DNA of 64,000 bases from Amblyornis subalaris (taxonomy: Eukaryota > Chordata > Aves > Passeriformes > Ptilonorhynchidae). This document shows positions 22,601 through 36,200 of the stretch, one piece after another. Positions within the stretch are counted from its first letter, which is position 1; each line of letters begins with the position of its first letter. Location of the stretch: NCBI GenBank assembly GCA_018881555.1, contig JACAXG010000304.1, forward strand, positions 1 through 64,000. Reading direction: 5' to 3'. The translations under genes and the position numbers were made by a program. The notes under the pieces are model-generated. The model saw only the letters and a program-made list of their open reading frames with translations, did not search any database and was not told the origin of the DNA.

Positions 22601-25600
22601 AATAATAGTGTTTTTAGGGTCCTTGTGAGAAATGGAGGACAGAAAGAGGAGGACACTTGGGCTAGTGTCTCCTTTCGGTTACTGTCTTGTGCAGGACTTG
22701 TGCAGCCCTGTGGGTTAGCTGGAGCAGGGGCAGGATCCACTTTGCTGAGCACGAGCATCAGGAGAAAGAAGAGGTGGTCATAGCCAGGAATAAAGGACCA
22801 GAAGAGCATCAAACTGCCCTACTGACAGCAGCTTACATTCAAATTGGCTGGAAGCAAGAGCTGAACTGTAGCCTAGATCTAGTCCATGTCCTTTCTTCCT
22901 GAGAAAGTATCTGCTAGAAGTGTATTTTGGATGGATCATTTTCTTTCTACAGAAGATTCACCCTTCTTCTGGTGTATTTTTTCAGTTATATTTTAATTAT
23001 TCTCTAGTTTTGATGATGCTGTAATGAGTAAGGTATAATAGACCTGATGAATTTCTCTGTAAAAAGTCTTAGTTTTTGTAAGGTTATAGCATCTTCTCCT
23101 TCCCCAAATCAGTAACTGTTGAGATTAAAAGGGCCTTTGATTCGCTTTCAGAATTCGTATTTCAAACTGTCACCCTTTTCCACTAATTTTGCAGGCTTCA
23201 AGTGTTTTTCTTTTAAAGGAATGAAGAAATTAACTTGATTTTAGTGACTCATATGTGTTCTATTCTTTTGAAAGCAAAAATATAGTTAAAAACCTGAGAT
23301 GCTGTGTTCCTCCTTGCTTTGCTGGTTAAGAGAAACTTGACTATAGAAGACCATTTGAAATAAAGGGCTGATTACTGTATCTCCCCCTGCCCTTTTTTTT
23401 AAATGTTATTTTGGATTTCAGAAGACCATTTTGTAATTTATAACCTAAGTTTCTAACAGATCAAATAGTATAGTTGCACAAAATGGCTAAATAAAATGCT
23501 ACGTATGAATTAAGTGGCTTAACAGTTGAAGCAGAAATCAAACACTGTCAGGGTGTACATACTATCAGAGAATGTGTTTCTTCAGAAAATGAAAAATGAC
23601 AAATGCAGCATAAAACATCTAAAGACCATTCATTGGTATATTTGTAATATTTATTCAAATGCTTGTAAAGCTTTTCTTTTTTGTAGCCTTTTTTCTGTTT
23701 CTATGGAAGAAAATCACATTGAATATTTCAAAGTACAAGAGACTCATAAGGATTATCAAGTCCAGTGCTTGCTACATTCACTTTAAACTTAAAAACTAAA
23801 TTCATCCAAAACATTGCATACACTTTTGATCTTTTGGTATTGTATACGTTGATGTTGAAAGAAAATGTGGCACTTTGTCCATACGAGCAGTCCATATTAA
23901 TGATATATCTATTTTTCCCGTTGTTTTTTTCCCCATTGTTTCCAAAGCTCAAGGACAAGCATAGAATACAGTCTCATTACTGTAACATTTTTTAGTGAAA
24001 AAGCTCTCTATTATCCTATTTGTTGTTGATTCCCAGTAGTTACAGTAAATATTGCAGGAAATGTCATGGGAAAATGCCTCTTTGCATCAAGCTGTGTACT
24101 CAGGAATGTTTCCTTTACAGTGCATTGGTATTTTGACTGTCTCTCTGGTGGTACTGGAACCTTTGTAAGCGATTTAATGTCTTCCTCTAAAAATACTTTA
24201 TATTAAAACATATACTATGTTTTAATTTAAGTTTTCCTTCCTGAAGGTTTTTAATTTTTTGTTTGAGGCTTTATCTCTCTCTTTGGTGAAGATGTTGGTG
24301 GATCACCACTAAGCTTCGAGTTCAACCCTGCACCAAGCAGAAGCATGAGGGGTGTATGTGCCTTTGATGATGATAAGATGATATTTTGCTCATTTAGGTA
24401 CTGGAATGATCAGTCTTGAAGCAGCAGTACCCACCCCCACTTAGGGTGTTGACTTTGGACGGCATCATTAGGTAGTTACATAAATGCAGCCATAGTTTAA
24501 AAAACGCTCACAAAAACATAGATTGAACTATAAGTGACCCTAGAATAAAAATGCATCAAGGAGTGGATCCCTACAGTAGTGGTCTCTGAGGGTATATGAA
24601 GAGAAATCAGATGATCCCAGAGGCCTTAGAACTATTTGCATACATGCCATTTTCTGATAGAGGATTGCTTGTGTGCTGTCTTAACTGTTTGTTATTAATA
24701 TTTATCTGATTACAGTGATACTAAATGTGCTTATCAAACTCCTTTATGTGATTCTCACCTGGTTAGAAAAGTGAGTTATATTTTCATGCTATTGTAGTAT
24801 TGTGTTTCTGTGTGTACATGATACAAATAAATGCAAATCAATAAATGCTAAATTAGGTCATTACTCTACACCTGTGTGGCTCTGTCTGGTCCTCACTTGA
24901 GCTGCCTGCCCTGGCTGTACTACGCAGCCTCCCTGCTATTTCTCTGGCTTTGTAAGTAACGTCCTGTCATTCATTTACTCTTTTACCTAGGGAATTTGGG
25001 AAGACTGCATGAGAGCACTGCTTCCCTTGGGTTCAGGTACCATGGGGACTCCCTGTCTTCTTGTCTCTTCTTTATCCTGCCATGGTCAGGTTGGCTGGGA
25101 GTTGAGGAAGTTCATGTTGAGAAAGCAGAGTCATCCCTCATACTTGCATGTTACTGAGTCATAAATTTCCTCATGTGGCTCAGCACAACAGAAAGAGTTG
25201 GAGATACCATTTTTTGGCATCTTTATTGTGAAAGATGGCATTCCCATAGGTACTATGGGTATGTGCAGCAGAACACACAAGCCCATGGGTGGTCCACTGT
25301 ATAAGGGCATCTGATCTGTGGAGCCAAGAGCTAAGAGGGCTTGAGTGCTGGGGTCTCTTAGGTTTTTGTCTTCGTTTCAGGTTGAGTGTCCTGTCTTTTC
25401 TTCTCTGCCCCAAGAGAAAATATTGCTTGTACCTTTTTGGAGTTTGACAGCTGTGTAATTCTGACACCTGGTGCTGAGTTACCAAGGTGCTGAAAGACTC
25501 CAGGGTGTGTTTTCATGTCCATGGTATGAAGAATGCATGGCTACGCCTTCCTTCTAATGTGTATTTATCTAATAGCAGCAGCTATTTATGTGGAGGACCG

Positions 25601-28600
25601 TGTGAGCTAGCTAGCAGTTTTCTAGTCAGTTGCAAATGTTTGTGTATTCTTAAAGCAGGTATTTCAAAGTGTTTTCTCTATTAGAATAAGCTCATGTTTG
25701 ACTTACCAAAGTATCCCACAGACAAGCAAAAGAAAATGTTCTCAAGTTTTTAAAAATGTGTCTTTAGTCTGCATATGGGTATCCTGAATCATCTCTCAGA
25801 TTTCTCTGAATATTGAAAGCTAACCATGTTAGATTTTTTTCCTCAAGTTTGCTCTCATTTTGTTGGAAATGTTTTCTCAAGACTTTTGTGCAATTGAATG
25901 TAGCAAGGTGGTACTTCCATAGATGTCTGGTGCAGAAATCTAGGTGTTCAAGTGTGTTTAAAAATAGTGTTTGTCATGAGCTGATGCAATTGTGGCACAA
26001 CTATTGTAAAAGACATCCCATGTAAACCCATCAGATCGCTGGTCTTGACAGTGCATTATTACTATACAAGGAATAAGCTTGCTTTTTTAGAGGAGAGTAA
26101 CAGAGGAAAAACTCTGCATTAGTGTCAGCAGTGGAGTTGTTTGTTTAAGTGAATTCATGAAACAAAGCATGATAAAACCCTGATGTTTACTTTTTATTCT
26201 GAAATAGTTTTCTATGATTTACCTTAAAATCAAGTAAACATAACCACACAGGAAGCTTTAGTTTCTCTAGATATTTCCAGACATACCTATATTTTCAAAG
26301 TTTTGTCTTTCCTACATGTTATAAAATAAGTTTCTGTTTCACATGTACAGCTCTGATTGTGGTAATTGGTCATGCTTTGATGAACAGTTTTGTTAAACTG
26401 TTCTGCGTGAGCCTTTCTGAAGCTGGACGGCTTGTTGAAACAAAATAGTGGAGAGTTACTAAAAATGTGTTTAGTCTTTTCAAAGACACGGATAGTCCAC
26501 AATTGTTTCCTCCTGCTCCCTCACAGCCCCCAATGTACATAGGTTTTGGTACTTTTTCTGGGCTGTTCTTTGTATCTCTTCTCATCCCAACTTTGAAAAA
26601 TCTCCCAGAGAACTTTTTCCTGACTTTGACTTTGCAACTTCACATCTTTTGAGATCAAAAGACACACTTCTACAGAAATAGAAAATGCTCACAAAAGAGA
26701 GAAGCTGGAACTTGTAAACAGGGAGAGTTACAGAAATTATTTGAAATAAGAGATAATTAAATGTACTTTTGAAACCTAATGAAATACTACAATAGGATCT
26801 GTCTTTTTTTAGAAGAATAAGCTTTCTAGCTACTCTTTCAGTGTGTCGTTCTTGGGAGTTTTCTTCAGGTAGACAAATAGGCATAAAGTGTAGCTGAATC
26901 ATTTTTGGTCTTCATGCTTTATTTATTTTGCGGTTATCATTACCGAAGTGCTTTCCAGCTCTTTTCAGTTCTTATGTGAGAAGGAATGTATTAACTCATC
27001 ATCAGTATATCCTGCTGTGCCGTATTCTCTACAGTATGCTTTTATTTAATTATTTCATGGCATTGCATAACATGAAATACTCAAAGAATACCTTTATTAT
27101 TAAAATTGTAGCAAGGACTGCTATGCTTTGAGGAGATCAGTGCTGGGTACTGATTTAAGCTCAAGATGAGTGCCAGGTTGGTCACTTTTTAGTACATATT
27201 TGGAACTGGGCAGCAAATAAATGTGTAGTTCCACCCCAGCTGCAATATTTTTGGCTTCTGGCTATTACACTAAGTAAAGATTTTTGGCCTGCCTGTAAGA
27301 ATTCTTTTAGAGCATTCATCTACTTTAGAAAATAAATAACATCTTGAACTAGAGGTATAATTTTAGGAAATTCTGGAGGAGGGTAAGCAGCCTGGTAACT
27401 GATAACAGGCTTCTTGAAAGCTGTTTTATGTATGATTTAGTCTCAAAATGAACCTAGGAAAGAAGTTAGCTTTTTTTTTTAATGTAGTGCTTTTGAGATA
27501 CATTTTCCATTATCTTTTATGTAGTGCTTTTGAGATACACTCTCAATGCATTGGTTGAAGTTTTACCTTGAGTGAAATAACGTTTTTGAACACTTAAAAT
27601 GTAAAAAAAAGGCTTAAAATAACTCTTCTGAAGTACGCTGGTTTAACCATACAGTTGAGTACTGAAAGCTAAAACCTGAGGTACTCACTGGAGTCAGTAC
27701 AGTTGTCTGTTTTTAATTTTTGGTTTGTGATATTTTATTTAGAAACTTGAAAGTGTTCATTTTAATGATTTTAAAATAGGATGGTACATTTTTTGTTTGT
27801 TTGGTTTGGGTTTTTTGTGTGTGTGTACTTGTTACTTTGCAGGACTTCATACTTTCAAGAGTGCTTTAAAGTTCTTTGAAGTGCTTTTGAAACATTGGAG
27901 TCCCTAAACTTCTGTGCTTTTTTCTTTATTATTGTGATTTTTTATAACCATTCAAGGGCAAATTAACATCTGAAGGACAAAAATCTGGTCACCAGGACAC
28001 TGCTTCTTTTGACTCTGCATTTGCTGGTATGAGAGAGGTGCTTGTTCATGGGGTCCTTTCCAAGTTCAGCATGTGTGAATGAGCTCCTCATGGTGTACAA
28101 ACAAATGCGTTGAAGAAATGCAGCATTTCTTAAGCAATATATGTGGCTGCAGTGCGGTGGAACTATATGTGACCTTTGCTGCTACATGAGGCATACACTA
28201 TAAATCTGCATGCATGGAAATATGCATGTGTACATAGGCATATGTTTAAAGCTTGTGCTTAGTTGATAACCAAGCTTCCAGGGGCATCAGTGAAGGTCCT
28301 TTGGAGCATAAGCTGTGCTTCTAAGTACTTCTTGCAGTTCCTCTACTGTAAAGTTTAAAAATTTAGCTTTAAGTTTGTTTTTAGTTTCTCTTTGTAGTTA
28401 GATCTGTGTCCTTCTGTTCTGTGTATATGTATTTTTTGCCTTTAATTTAACCTAGCTTTTTTTTAGCTTTCCTTGAAAGATTTTTTTTTCCAGCTGCAGA
28501 CTGTAGCACACCTATTATCATAATAACTTTTCATGGTGGAAAGGGCCCATCTTATGGACCAGCTCTTATCCTGCCAGAATTACATGCACAGCTTCCTATT

Positions 28601-29321
28601 GTTGATCATGACAAAACACCATGACTTTTCATGTCATTTTTTATCAATCTCTGGCAAAGTTTTCTGAAGTGCAGTGAGTCTCAGTTCCAGAAGTCAGGGA
28701 ATTTAGCTACAACAAATGTAGCTGATGACTAAGCTTTTAGGAAAGTGCTTAACTCAGCAAATGAAATAGTTTTGTTATGTGCTTTTGATATTCTTAATAG
28801 TTGTAAAATAATCTGTTAGGTATGAATCTGGCCTGCTAGAATGAATGAAAGTGGATGCTAGTATTCTGCATCCTTTTCTTCTATGATAAATTTTTATGAT
28901 TTATTTTCCTTTGTGTGGCAGGGGGAAATAACTGCACCTCACTGAGGGCAGTTGAGTGTATAGAAAATATGGTCAAACAGTACAAAATAATTTTGAAAAA
29001 TGTAATATTAATGGGTCCAAGAGAGTCATGTAATTGTACACATGCTGTGGTGCTGGCATGTATGCTTGAGGGTGTCAACTCTGTCATGGGAGAGAGATGT
29101 AAAAGTTGTAAAGTCTTTATGGGCCAGAGAGCCTTGAGTGAGTTGAGATTGGTCTTATTTTTATAGTATTCTTATCAACTAGCCCAGCCCAGCCTGAACT
29201 TCCTAACTCATCACTGGAAAAATGTTTTGAACAGCAGTGGCTTTATTATTTTAGCTGCACCCCTCTTAGAAAAACTGACTGCCCATGTCTTGTATGGGTG
29301 AGCTCTTTAATGGGTAAAAAC
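19647..29321 (+). other. CHSY3: CHSY3 intron 2, first 9.7 kb, without recognised repeats
   Basis: Begins with a consensus GTAAGT donor. Frames are short and lack recognisable domains. Apart from A/T runs and one 21-bp duplication (27482-27539), no CR1, LTR or satellite sequence was recognised. A patch at about 22570-22905 is somewhat GC-richer and open in more than one frame, but I do not recognise a product. The lack of young insertions fits a region under constraint next to a developmental gene promoter, though this is inference. Confidence 0.6.
27482..27539. repeat. 21-bp direct repeat, two copies 37 bp apart
   Basis: The 21-base sequence starting ATGTAGTGCTTTTGAGATA occurs identically at 27482-27502 and 27519-27539. 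Both copies are preceded by T-rich sequence. It looks like a recent local tandem duplication of one 37-bp unit. Confidence 0.9.
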
Positions 29322-30333
29322 TGTCTGGATGGCTGAGCCCAGAAAGTTGTGGTGAATGGTGGCTGGTTGCTAGTGGTGTTCTCCAGGGCTTGGTTTTCGT
29401 GCCAGTCCTGTTTGACAACTTTATTGATGATCTGGACATGGGGATTGAAGGCACCCTTGATAAATTTGCAGACAACACAAAGGTGGGTGGGAGCATTGAT
29501 CTACTCAGGGGTAGGAAGGCTCCACAGAGACCTGGACAGACTTGATGAATGTGCCAAGGACAACTTCATGCGGCTCAATACAGCAAGGTGCCGGGTCCTG
29601 CAATTGGGTCTCAGCAAACCCAGGCAGTGCTACAGGCTGGGAGAGGAGTCGCTCGAGAGCTGCTCGACAGAAGGGGACTTGGGGGTGCTGGTTGAGAGCC
29701 GGCTCAATGTGAGCCACTGTGTGCCCAGGTGGCCAAGGAGGCCAATGGCATCTTGGCCTGAGCCAAGAATAGTGTAGCCAGAAGGACCAGGGAAGTGATC
29801 ATCCTCGTGTACCTGGCTTTGCTAAGGCCACACCTCGAGCTGCTTTCTGGGCCTCTCACTTTAAAAAGGACTTTGAGGTGCTGGAGCTTGTCCAGTGAAG
29901 GTCAACAAGGCCCATGAAGGGTCTAGAGAATGTGTCTTATGAGGAATGGCTGAGGGAGCTGGGTTTGTTTAGTCATAAGAAGAGGAGGCTCAGGGGGTAC
30001 CTCATCACTCTCTACAACTCCCTGAGAGGAGGCTGTGGTGAGGTGAGGGCCAGTCTTTTCTACTGTGCCTGGAGTGAGAGGACCAGAGGAAATGACCTTC
30101 AGCTGAAACAGGGGAGATTCAGATTAGATATTAGAAAAAACGTCTCACTGTCAGGGTGATCAGGCATTGGAATAGGTTGTCCTGGGAGGTGGTGGAACAC
30201 CAGTGCTGGAGGTGTTTAAGAGGCATCTAGATCTGGTGCTGAGTGATGTGGTTTAGGGGTTACAGTGATAGTGTTGAGTTGGTGGTTGGACTTGATCTTG
30301 AAGGTCTCTTCCAGCCTTGAAAATTCTATGATT
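29322..30333 (+). mobile_element. CR1 LINE, 5'-truncated, sense to CHSY3
   Basis: About 1 kb of CR1 non-LTR retrotransposon, from the last part of the reverse transcriptase through the 3' UTR. The + strand conceptual reading carries the CR1-like motifs LDRLDECAKDN, CRVLQLG and EGDLGVLV, later ERLRELG-like and KRRLRG segments, and then the DLVL...GLDLEGL 3' tail ending in TCTATGATTCCATGA. Several frameshifts and stops break the frame. The catalytic FADD box reads FADN (29464-29475, second Asp replaced), so the copy is inactive even apart from truncation. 5' truncation is usual for CR1. Confidence 0.95.
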
Positions 30334-30524
30334 CCATGAATGCTTGAAGCAGGAGAACGAAATAGGGGAGGAGGTGGGTTGGAATAACAGACTGACTTGC
30401 CTTTGAGTTCGGCCTGTTAGAAAGCAACTGCTACAAATCAGCTGCTTGTGACAGGGTTTCATCCACACAAGTAGAATTTCTTTCACGAGTTTTTCCCTGA
30501 AGATAGGATGTGGTATTGATATTC

Positions 30525-30566
30525 TTTGTGTGTGTGTAGACATGTGTGTATATACATATATGTGTG
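30525..30566. repeat. TG/TA alternating microsatellite
   Basis: A (TG)n run followed by interrupted TGTG and TATACATATATG units about 190 bp past the end of the CR1 copy. Simple repeat. Confidence 0.85.
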
Positions 30567-33223
30567 AGGAGGTATTAATGTATATTTTTAAGTATAATGC
30601 AGGGTATTGCCATTTGCCTTTTTACTCCACTTTGAGCAGTGAATAATCATAAAGACTATTAAAAACTTGTCACTTGGTTTGTTACCAACTGTTTCTGGAG
30701 ACTGGTGATTATGACAGCAATTGTTGTGCCTAGAACTATCTGGTAATGTAGGGCCCTCAACCCCATGTAAGAATCTAACGTTAGAACTGTACATTTCTAT
30801 TAAATATGCCAGTTATATTCTATAGTATTCACTTATGGCCTGTGTTTTGCTAGTACATTGAGGAATGTGACAGCACTTAATCATCCATGTTGATCAGAAC
30901 AGGATTTCAATTAACTATGTATGGTGTTGATAAAATGCTGATAAAACTTCATTAGTTCAGAAGGGGAAAAATCTAACTGAGGATCTCAGAACAATCATGT
31001 TGAAATCTGTTCCTGGGTATAGGTTAGTAATTCATTAAGTAGGAGCAGTCAAATTTTTCATAGTTCTGAACACTGGTCATACCTGCTTTTTTATCTTGAA
31101 AATACACTTTAGTAGTAGCATTCCTGCAGGGTAAGTCCAGAACTGCAGGAGCTTCCTGCTCATCTCAATTTAAAAGAACTTTGCTGTTGCTAATTGGAAT
31201 GTTTAGTTTAGTACTAAGCTCATAATTTTAGTAAATAACTTATTTGTTAATTTTTCATTGCTAAATGTCATTTGGTGACCTACTGCTTTCCCTGGAAATG
31301 GCCTTCGAAAGGATTTATTTCAAAGTTCTGTCATAAATCTGTGAAGTGGCCAACAAAAACAAACTAGCTGATGATTTTACTAGTTTTAATATCCATGTTA
31401 CCTTCAATGTAGGTACACTTTGTATTCTTTGTAACTTGAAATGAAATAAAACATGATGCCATGAGTTGAGGAAGGAAGAGATTTGTTCTTTCCTTGTCAA
31501 TTTTTATTTAGTTGTTTCTGTTTGACCCTAATTATATTAGTCAGTTTGGTCCAAATAAGTGTTTCTCTGTAGAGCAGACACTAACCTGTACAAATGAAGT
31601 AACTTTTTGTCCTTGTCATATCCATAATGATCATGTAGGTAGGTAACAAAAATAGTTGCTGGGTTAAGTATTTCAGTTTTATGGGAAAAAAAGCTTTAAT
31701 GACTAGTATAAAAATGGAATCATAAAAGAGTTGCTCTGTTATTTTTATAGACAGTTTAGAGAAATTTTATATGTTTTAGGTGTTTTGTGCTTAATATTTC
31801 CATTCATTCACAGACTCTGAGAGGGTATTTAAGATGCTTTCCACACATCCCATCATTAGTTTTTATAAATATATTGATCTCTGTCTAAAATAATAGGGTT
31901 TTCCATTTTACTTGTCCTGTGCCACTGCAATAATGTTGTATAAGTGCAATTTACATAATAAGTAGCACTTAAAACTTGTTTGAGGTGAATATGCAGCCAT
32001 TTTTTCTTCTATGAGCTGTTACTATTTACTTTATAAAGCTCTTGTTTTGTCCCTTTTATCCATGTAGATAAGGTACTACAGAGCATTTATTTGGTGAGGT
32101 ATAAGGATCCATGATCCTTTTTTTCCCTTAATCGCCCTTCCTTTCATTTGCCTCAGTCTTTTTTTTTTTTTTTAAGGAATATATGATCAGGATTATGTAT
32201 GGTACTATTTGTGGTAACTTACCTGTAACTCCCACAGTGATGCTCAATATTCAGCCTTGCTGCTGCAGCTCAAGATTGCATTTATCATTTTTAAGGCTTT
32301 GTCACTCTGTGAATTCATCACCATATTTCAGTTGGTTAGTACTGCCAGGTCAGTGTCATCTTTGGCCGTTTTCACCTACTGAACTTCTGACTGGCAGAAC
32401 ATTCCAGTTGTGTTAAAATTTACTAGTATAGTAGTCACATTGTTTCATCCTGTTGCTCTTGGAAAACTGTGCTATCCTAAACATGATGTTGCAGTATCAG
32501 CTAAAAGTATCAGCCTTTTCTTATGGAAGGGGAATGTTCCTGGATTGCACAGTAAGCTCCACTGCAAAGGCAGATGCTATCATAGTATGAGAAGGAGTGT
32601 GTAGTATTGCACCATCACGTCCCATGTGGAAAATGCCAGCCATTGTGCCCAGTCTACTTGTACCTCCTAGCAGGCAAATGGTTAGTGAATAAGAAAGGTT
32701 TGCTCTCTCAAAGAGCTGAGTCACATTATGTTAATTGTTGAGGCCGTTAATTCCAACTAAAGGAAGAAATTAATTGCATCTTAGAAGAAAGTCACCTTTT
32801 GGTTTTTCAACTTTATCCTCTGTCATTTGCTGTTTCCTTTTTTAATGTTCATTTTTAAATGACTGCAAATAAACATTTAAATTATTGGAACCCACCAAAG
32901 GATTGTCTTTGAACACTGGAATTTCTTTTTCAAATCTGTTAATGAATCTAAAGCTGAACATCTATGGAAGACAAACATACAGTAGTTTCCCATTTTGGTC
33001 TACACCCTTTGTAGCCAGGACAAGTGAATATGGGAATCTGCTGGCAGAGTTGATGTTTCTGATTGAAACATGTTGACTATGTAATACAGATCATTTTGTG
33101 CTATGAATTCATACCTAATTTAGAAAAAAATCCTCTGTGTACTGTTCATGAGTGCTTTAATTCATGAAGAATTGAAGTGGAAGACTCCAATTAATTATTT
33201 ATGGAAATAAAGCTTGAAGAAGT

Positions 33224-33271
33224 GTGTATGTATACGTGTGCACACACGTGTGTGTGTGTATATATACACAT
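33224..33271. repeat. Alternating purine-pyrimidine tract (TG/CA/TA)
   Basis: TGTATGTATACGTGTGCACA-type alternation continuing through CACGTGTGTGTGTGT into TATATACACATATG. It contains the palindromes GTGTGCACAC and ACACGTGT. Almost strictly alternating purine-pyrimidine DNA of this length is prone to left-handed Z-DNA or cruciform structure. Confidence 0.85.
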
Positions 33272-36200
33272 ATGAAAAATGCTAGAAGAGCATGCCGCTA
33301 CTTTTCAGTGTGACAACTTGAGGCAATTTCCTTGAAATATCTACAATAAAACACAAACTTGTAAAAGAGGTTTTTGAATAGGTTGGAAATTATGTCCCTG
33401 TGAAAACAAGACTTGCATAAATGCACAGATTTTTTCCAGTGTTGATGCTTCTTCAGAGCTTTTAAACTTCAGTAATAAGCAATAAATATATGTATGTCAA
33501 ACCCATGTGTACTTATATTCCTTAGCCAGTTTAGTTCGTGCCTGTGTCTTCAGGTTGGCACCAGTCCTTCAACTGATAGAAAACAAACGGCTCAGTCTTT
33601 GCAGTGTAGAAGCAGCCTGCTCCTGCCAGCCCTGGCAGCTTTCTTGGAAGAGAGATGTCAACTTTTGCAGAACATATCTTTTCGTAAGTAAACAAATTAA
33701 TGCAAGTTGTAGACCTAAAACTGCCTTTGGAGTCTTCTTGCAGTGATCTGTGTTACATGCTGATATATCCTTAGGTATGAAAACAGGTTTTCAGCGCCTT
33801 TTTGGCATTCAAATGATGAGACAAGAGCCAGAAGACTCTCGGGGAAGCTCTGAGGGCCCTTATTACTTGCAGGCGTTAAAGCTACTGCCCATGATGGATG
33901 TTGTGAGCTGAGATAAAATCAGTCTACCTTCTCTCTGCTCTGATAAAAATCACTATCTTTTTACATCCTTTACTTACAGCTGTAGCGGGAAACCTGTGAC
34001 TTGTAGATGCAGCCCTTGGATTTGTCATAGTTTGCAGCAGGTTTTTGTGTTCTGCCTTTGGGTGGCATGAAACCATGTGGTAGCAGGAAACTCACCAAAG
34101 TGTTTGGTTAAGAGGAGTCAGTTCTCCCCTAGGGAAAGTTTGTCTCCTCTCCTACATTGCCACACTTGCTGTCTGTATACAGAGAGAAAACTGTCCGGTC
34201 TCTTTAGCCTGCTTTGTGGGAAGTCTCTTCAATTTAAAGTTCAATTACATGTATGTCACATACTGAATATAGTGACTTCTTTTCTGCCATAAAGTTGCCT
34301 CCTTGCTCAGAGCTTACATTCCCTTTATCCTCTGTCTTGTTCTATGGCTTTGCCCTTTGTATTCTGTTGCAACTTAGTCTTGTTTGCAGTAAAATTTTTG
34401 CTCTGACTATTGCCTCTGCTTTTGAAGTGACATGAAGGCGTATAAAACCATACAAAATTGCACCATGTTACTGTGGAAGTGAAAACGTTTCGATAAAAGC
34501 TCTGATCTGTCTGTGGAAAGAAAAAATCTTGCTAATGAAATAGATGTGCAAGGCAAACATATTAAAGGAATTATGTGGGCTGTTAATGTTTCCTTCAGTG
34601 GTTTGAATACACATAGAAAAGAGAGATGTCATTTTTAGTGCATGAAACATTAATCACTTTTGGAGGTTATTGACAAGGAAGTACATTTTTTTTCTGTACT
34701 TTTTGAGCTTTTTTTCTTCCCAAGGTCCCAGATAAGTAGATTTTAAGTAAGCTGCTTGCTTGAATCAAGAAATATGTCCATAGACACTTCTCAGCTATCT
34801 TCTCTTCCTCAAATCTTCAGATTTTAAATTGATATATGCATTTTCATAAGAATACTGCTTCTACAGTCTTAGGTTTCCAGAGAAAGTCTTGCAATTTTTT
34901 AAAAGGTTTTTTAGTTTTGCAGGAAGGTGTCAGCTGGAAGGTAATTCTCTGAGCTTGAGTGGAGTATAGGTTACTGCTGTGTCAATCTGTGGTGCAGTCC
35001 ATCCCAAAATGAAAGGGTGTGAGTCACCAGATTGATTTTCTCACACAGTGATAAAGGCATTGAAGGTGGTGCTCTGCCTTCTTCCTTCTGTGTTACCCTA
35101 TAGTGCTGAGCAGCTGAATGCCATTGCCTGAAGTGTTGCTTTGACACCAGACGTATTTTCAGATAAACTCAGTTTTCTTGGGGCTTCCTGTATACCTCTA
35201 TATGTTGAGTATTTTTTATTATTTTTTTTTTATTTATCTTCAGTACCATTTTTCTGTGGCACAAAGTTGTAGAAAAGACTGCGGAACTCACGAGGCCATG
35301 TTGTTTATACATACCCTTTCCGTTCACTCATGATCCACAGTTCTTCAGCTCTTAAATATTAATGACACGTAGCATTCTTTGTTGCAAATTTTCAAAACCT
35401 GAACAATGTGATCTTCATGGGACATGTCTTCAAGGTTTTGCCTAATAAGAGGGCAGTAATAGCTTTTAGAAAGCATTTTTAATGTTTAATAATTTCATGC
35501 GCATTAATAGCATAATGTTCTCCAGGTGGTGAAATCACCAAGCAATAAAAATGCTTTCACCTTAGTAATGTGTGTAAGTGTCTCCCTGAATGCCTGCAGC
35601 TATGTTCTCTGTTCTAAATCTTTCAGATGTAATCAGTTAAGTGCAGTTGGTTCTCAACATTAGTTGGATGGGAGACTTATGGTAGACATTAGGCATTTGA
35701 AAAAAATGATCTTGGCAATACCTGGTACATTTCTTATTTTCCTGAATCCACACTCAGTGAATGCCTTCAGACCAAAGTGAAGAGTGGAGCTCTTGGGGTA
35801 CTGCTTGCTGAGGTGCTACCTCTAGAAGAGATATCAATTGTGGTTCTGGCAACTAATGACCCAAAGAAGTCCCATGTTAATCTACTTGACAGTCTTTGCC
35901 TGACTTTTTCTGTTTTATGGACAGCCTACATAAATCTATTTCAAAATTGTTGTGGTATTGCCACACATTGTTAAACAGCTCAACAATGTTAATTTTTTAG
36001 TTAGATGGGTTCTTGCCCTGTTCAAGAGCTGAACTCTTTGGACTTCTGCACAAGTGATTAGAAAATCTTCTAGTGTTCAAATGGTTTATGATCTTCATCC
36101 AGGTCACTTTTCAGTGTGTGTACATTGTTAGTAATCAGTGGTAGGCAAAGCTGAATTGGTTGTTTGGATTGTGAACTGCTAGTGCATACCATTGGTTTGG

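Noticed and set aside
24290..24360. tRNA-like B-box (GAGTTCAACCCTGC)
   Set aside because: No matching A box, acceptor stem or cloverleaf could be built around it.
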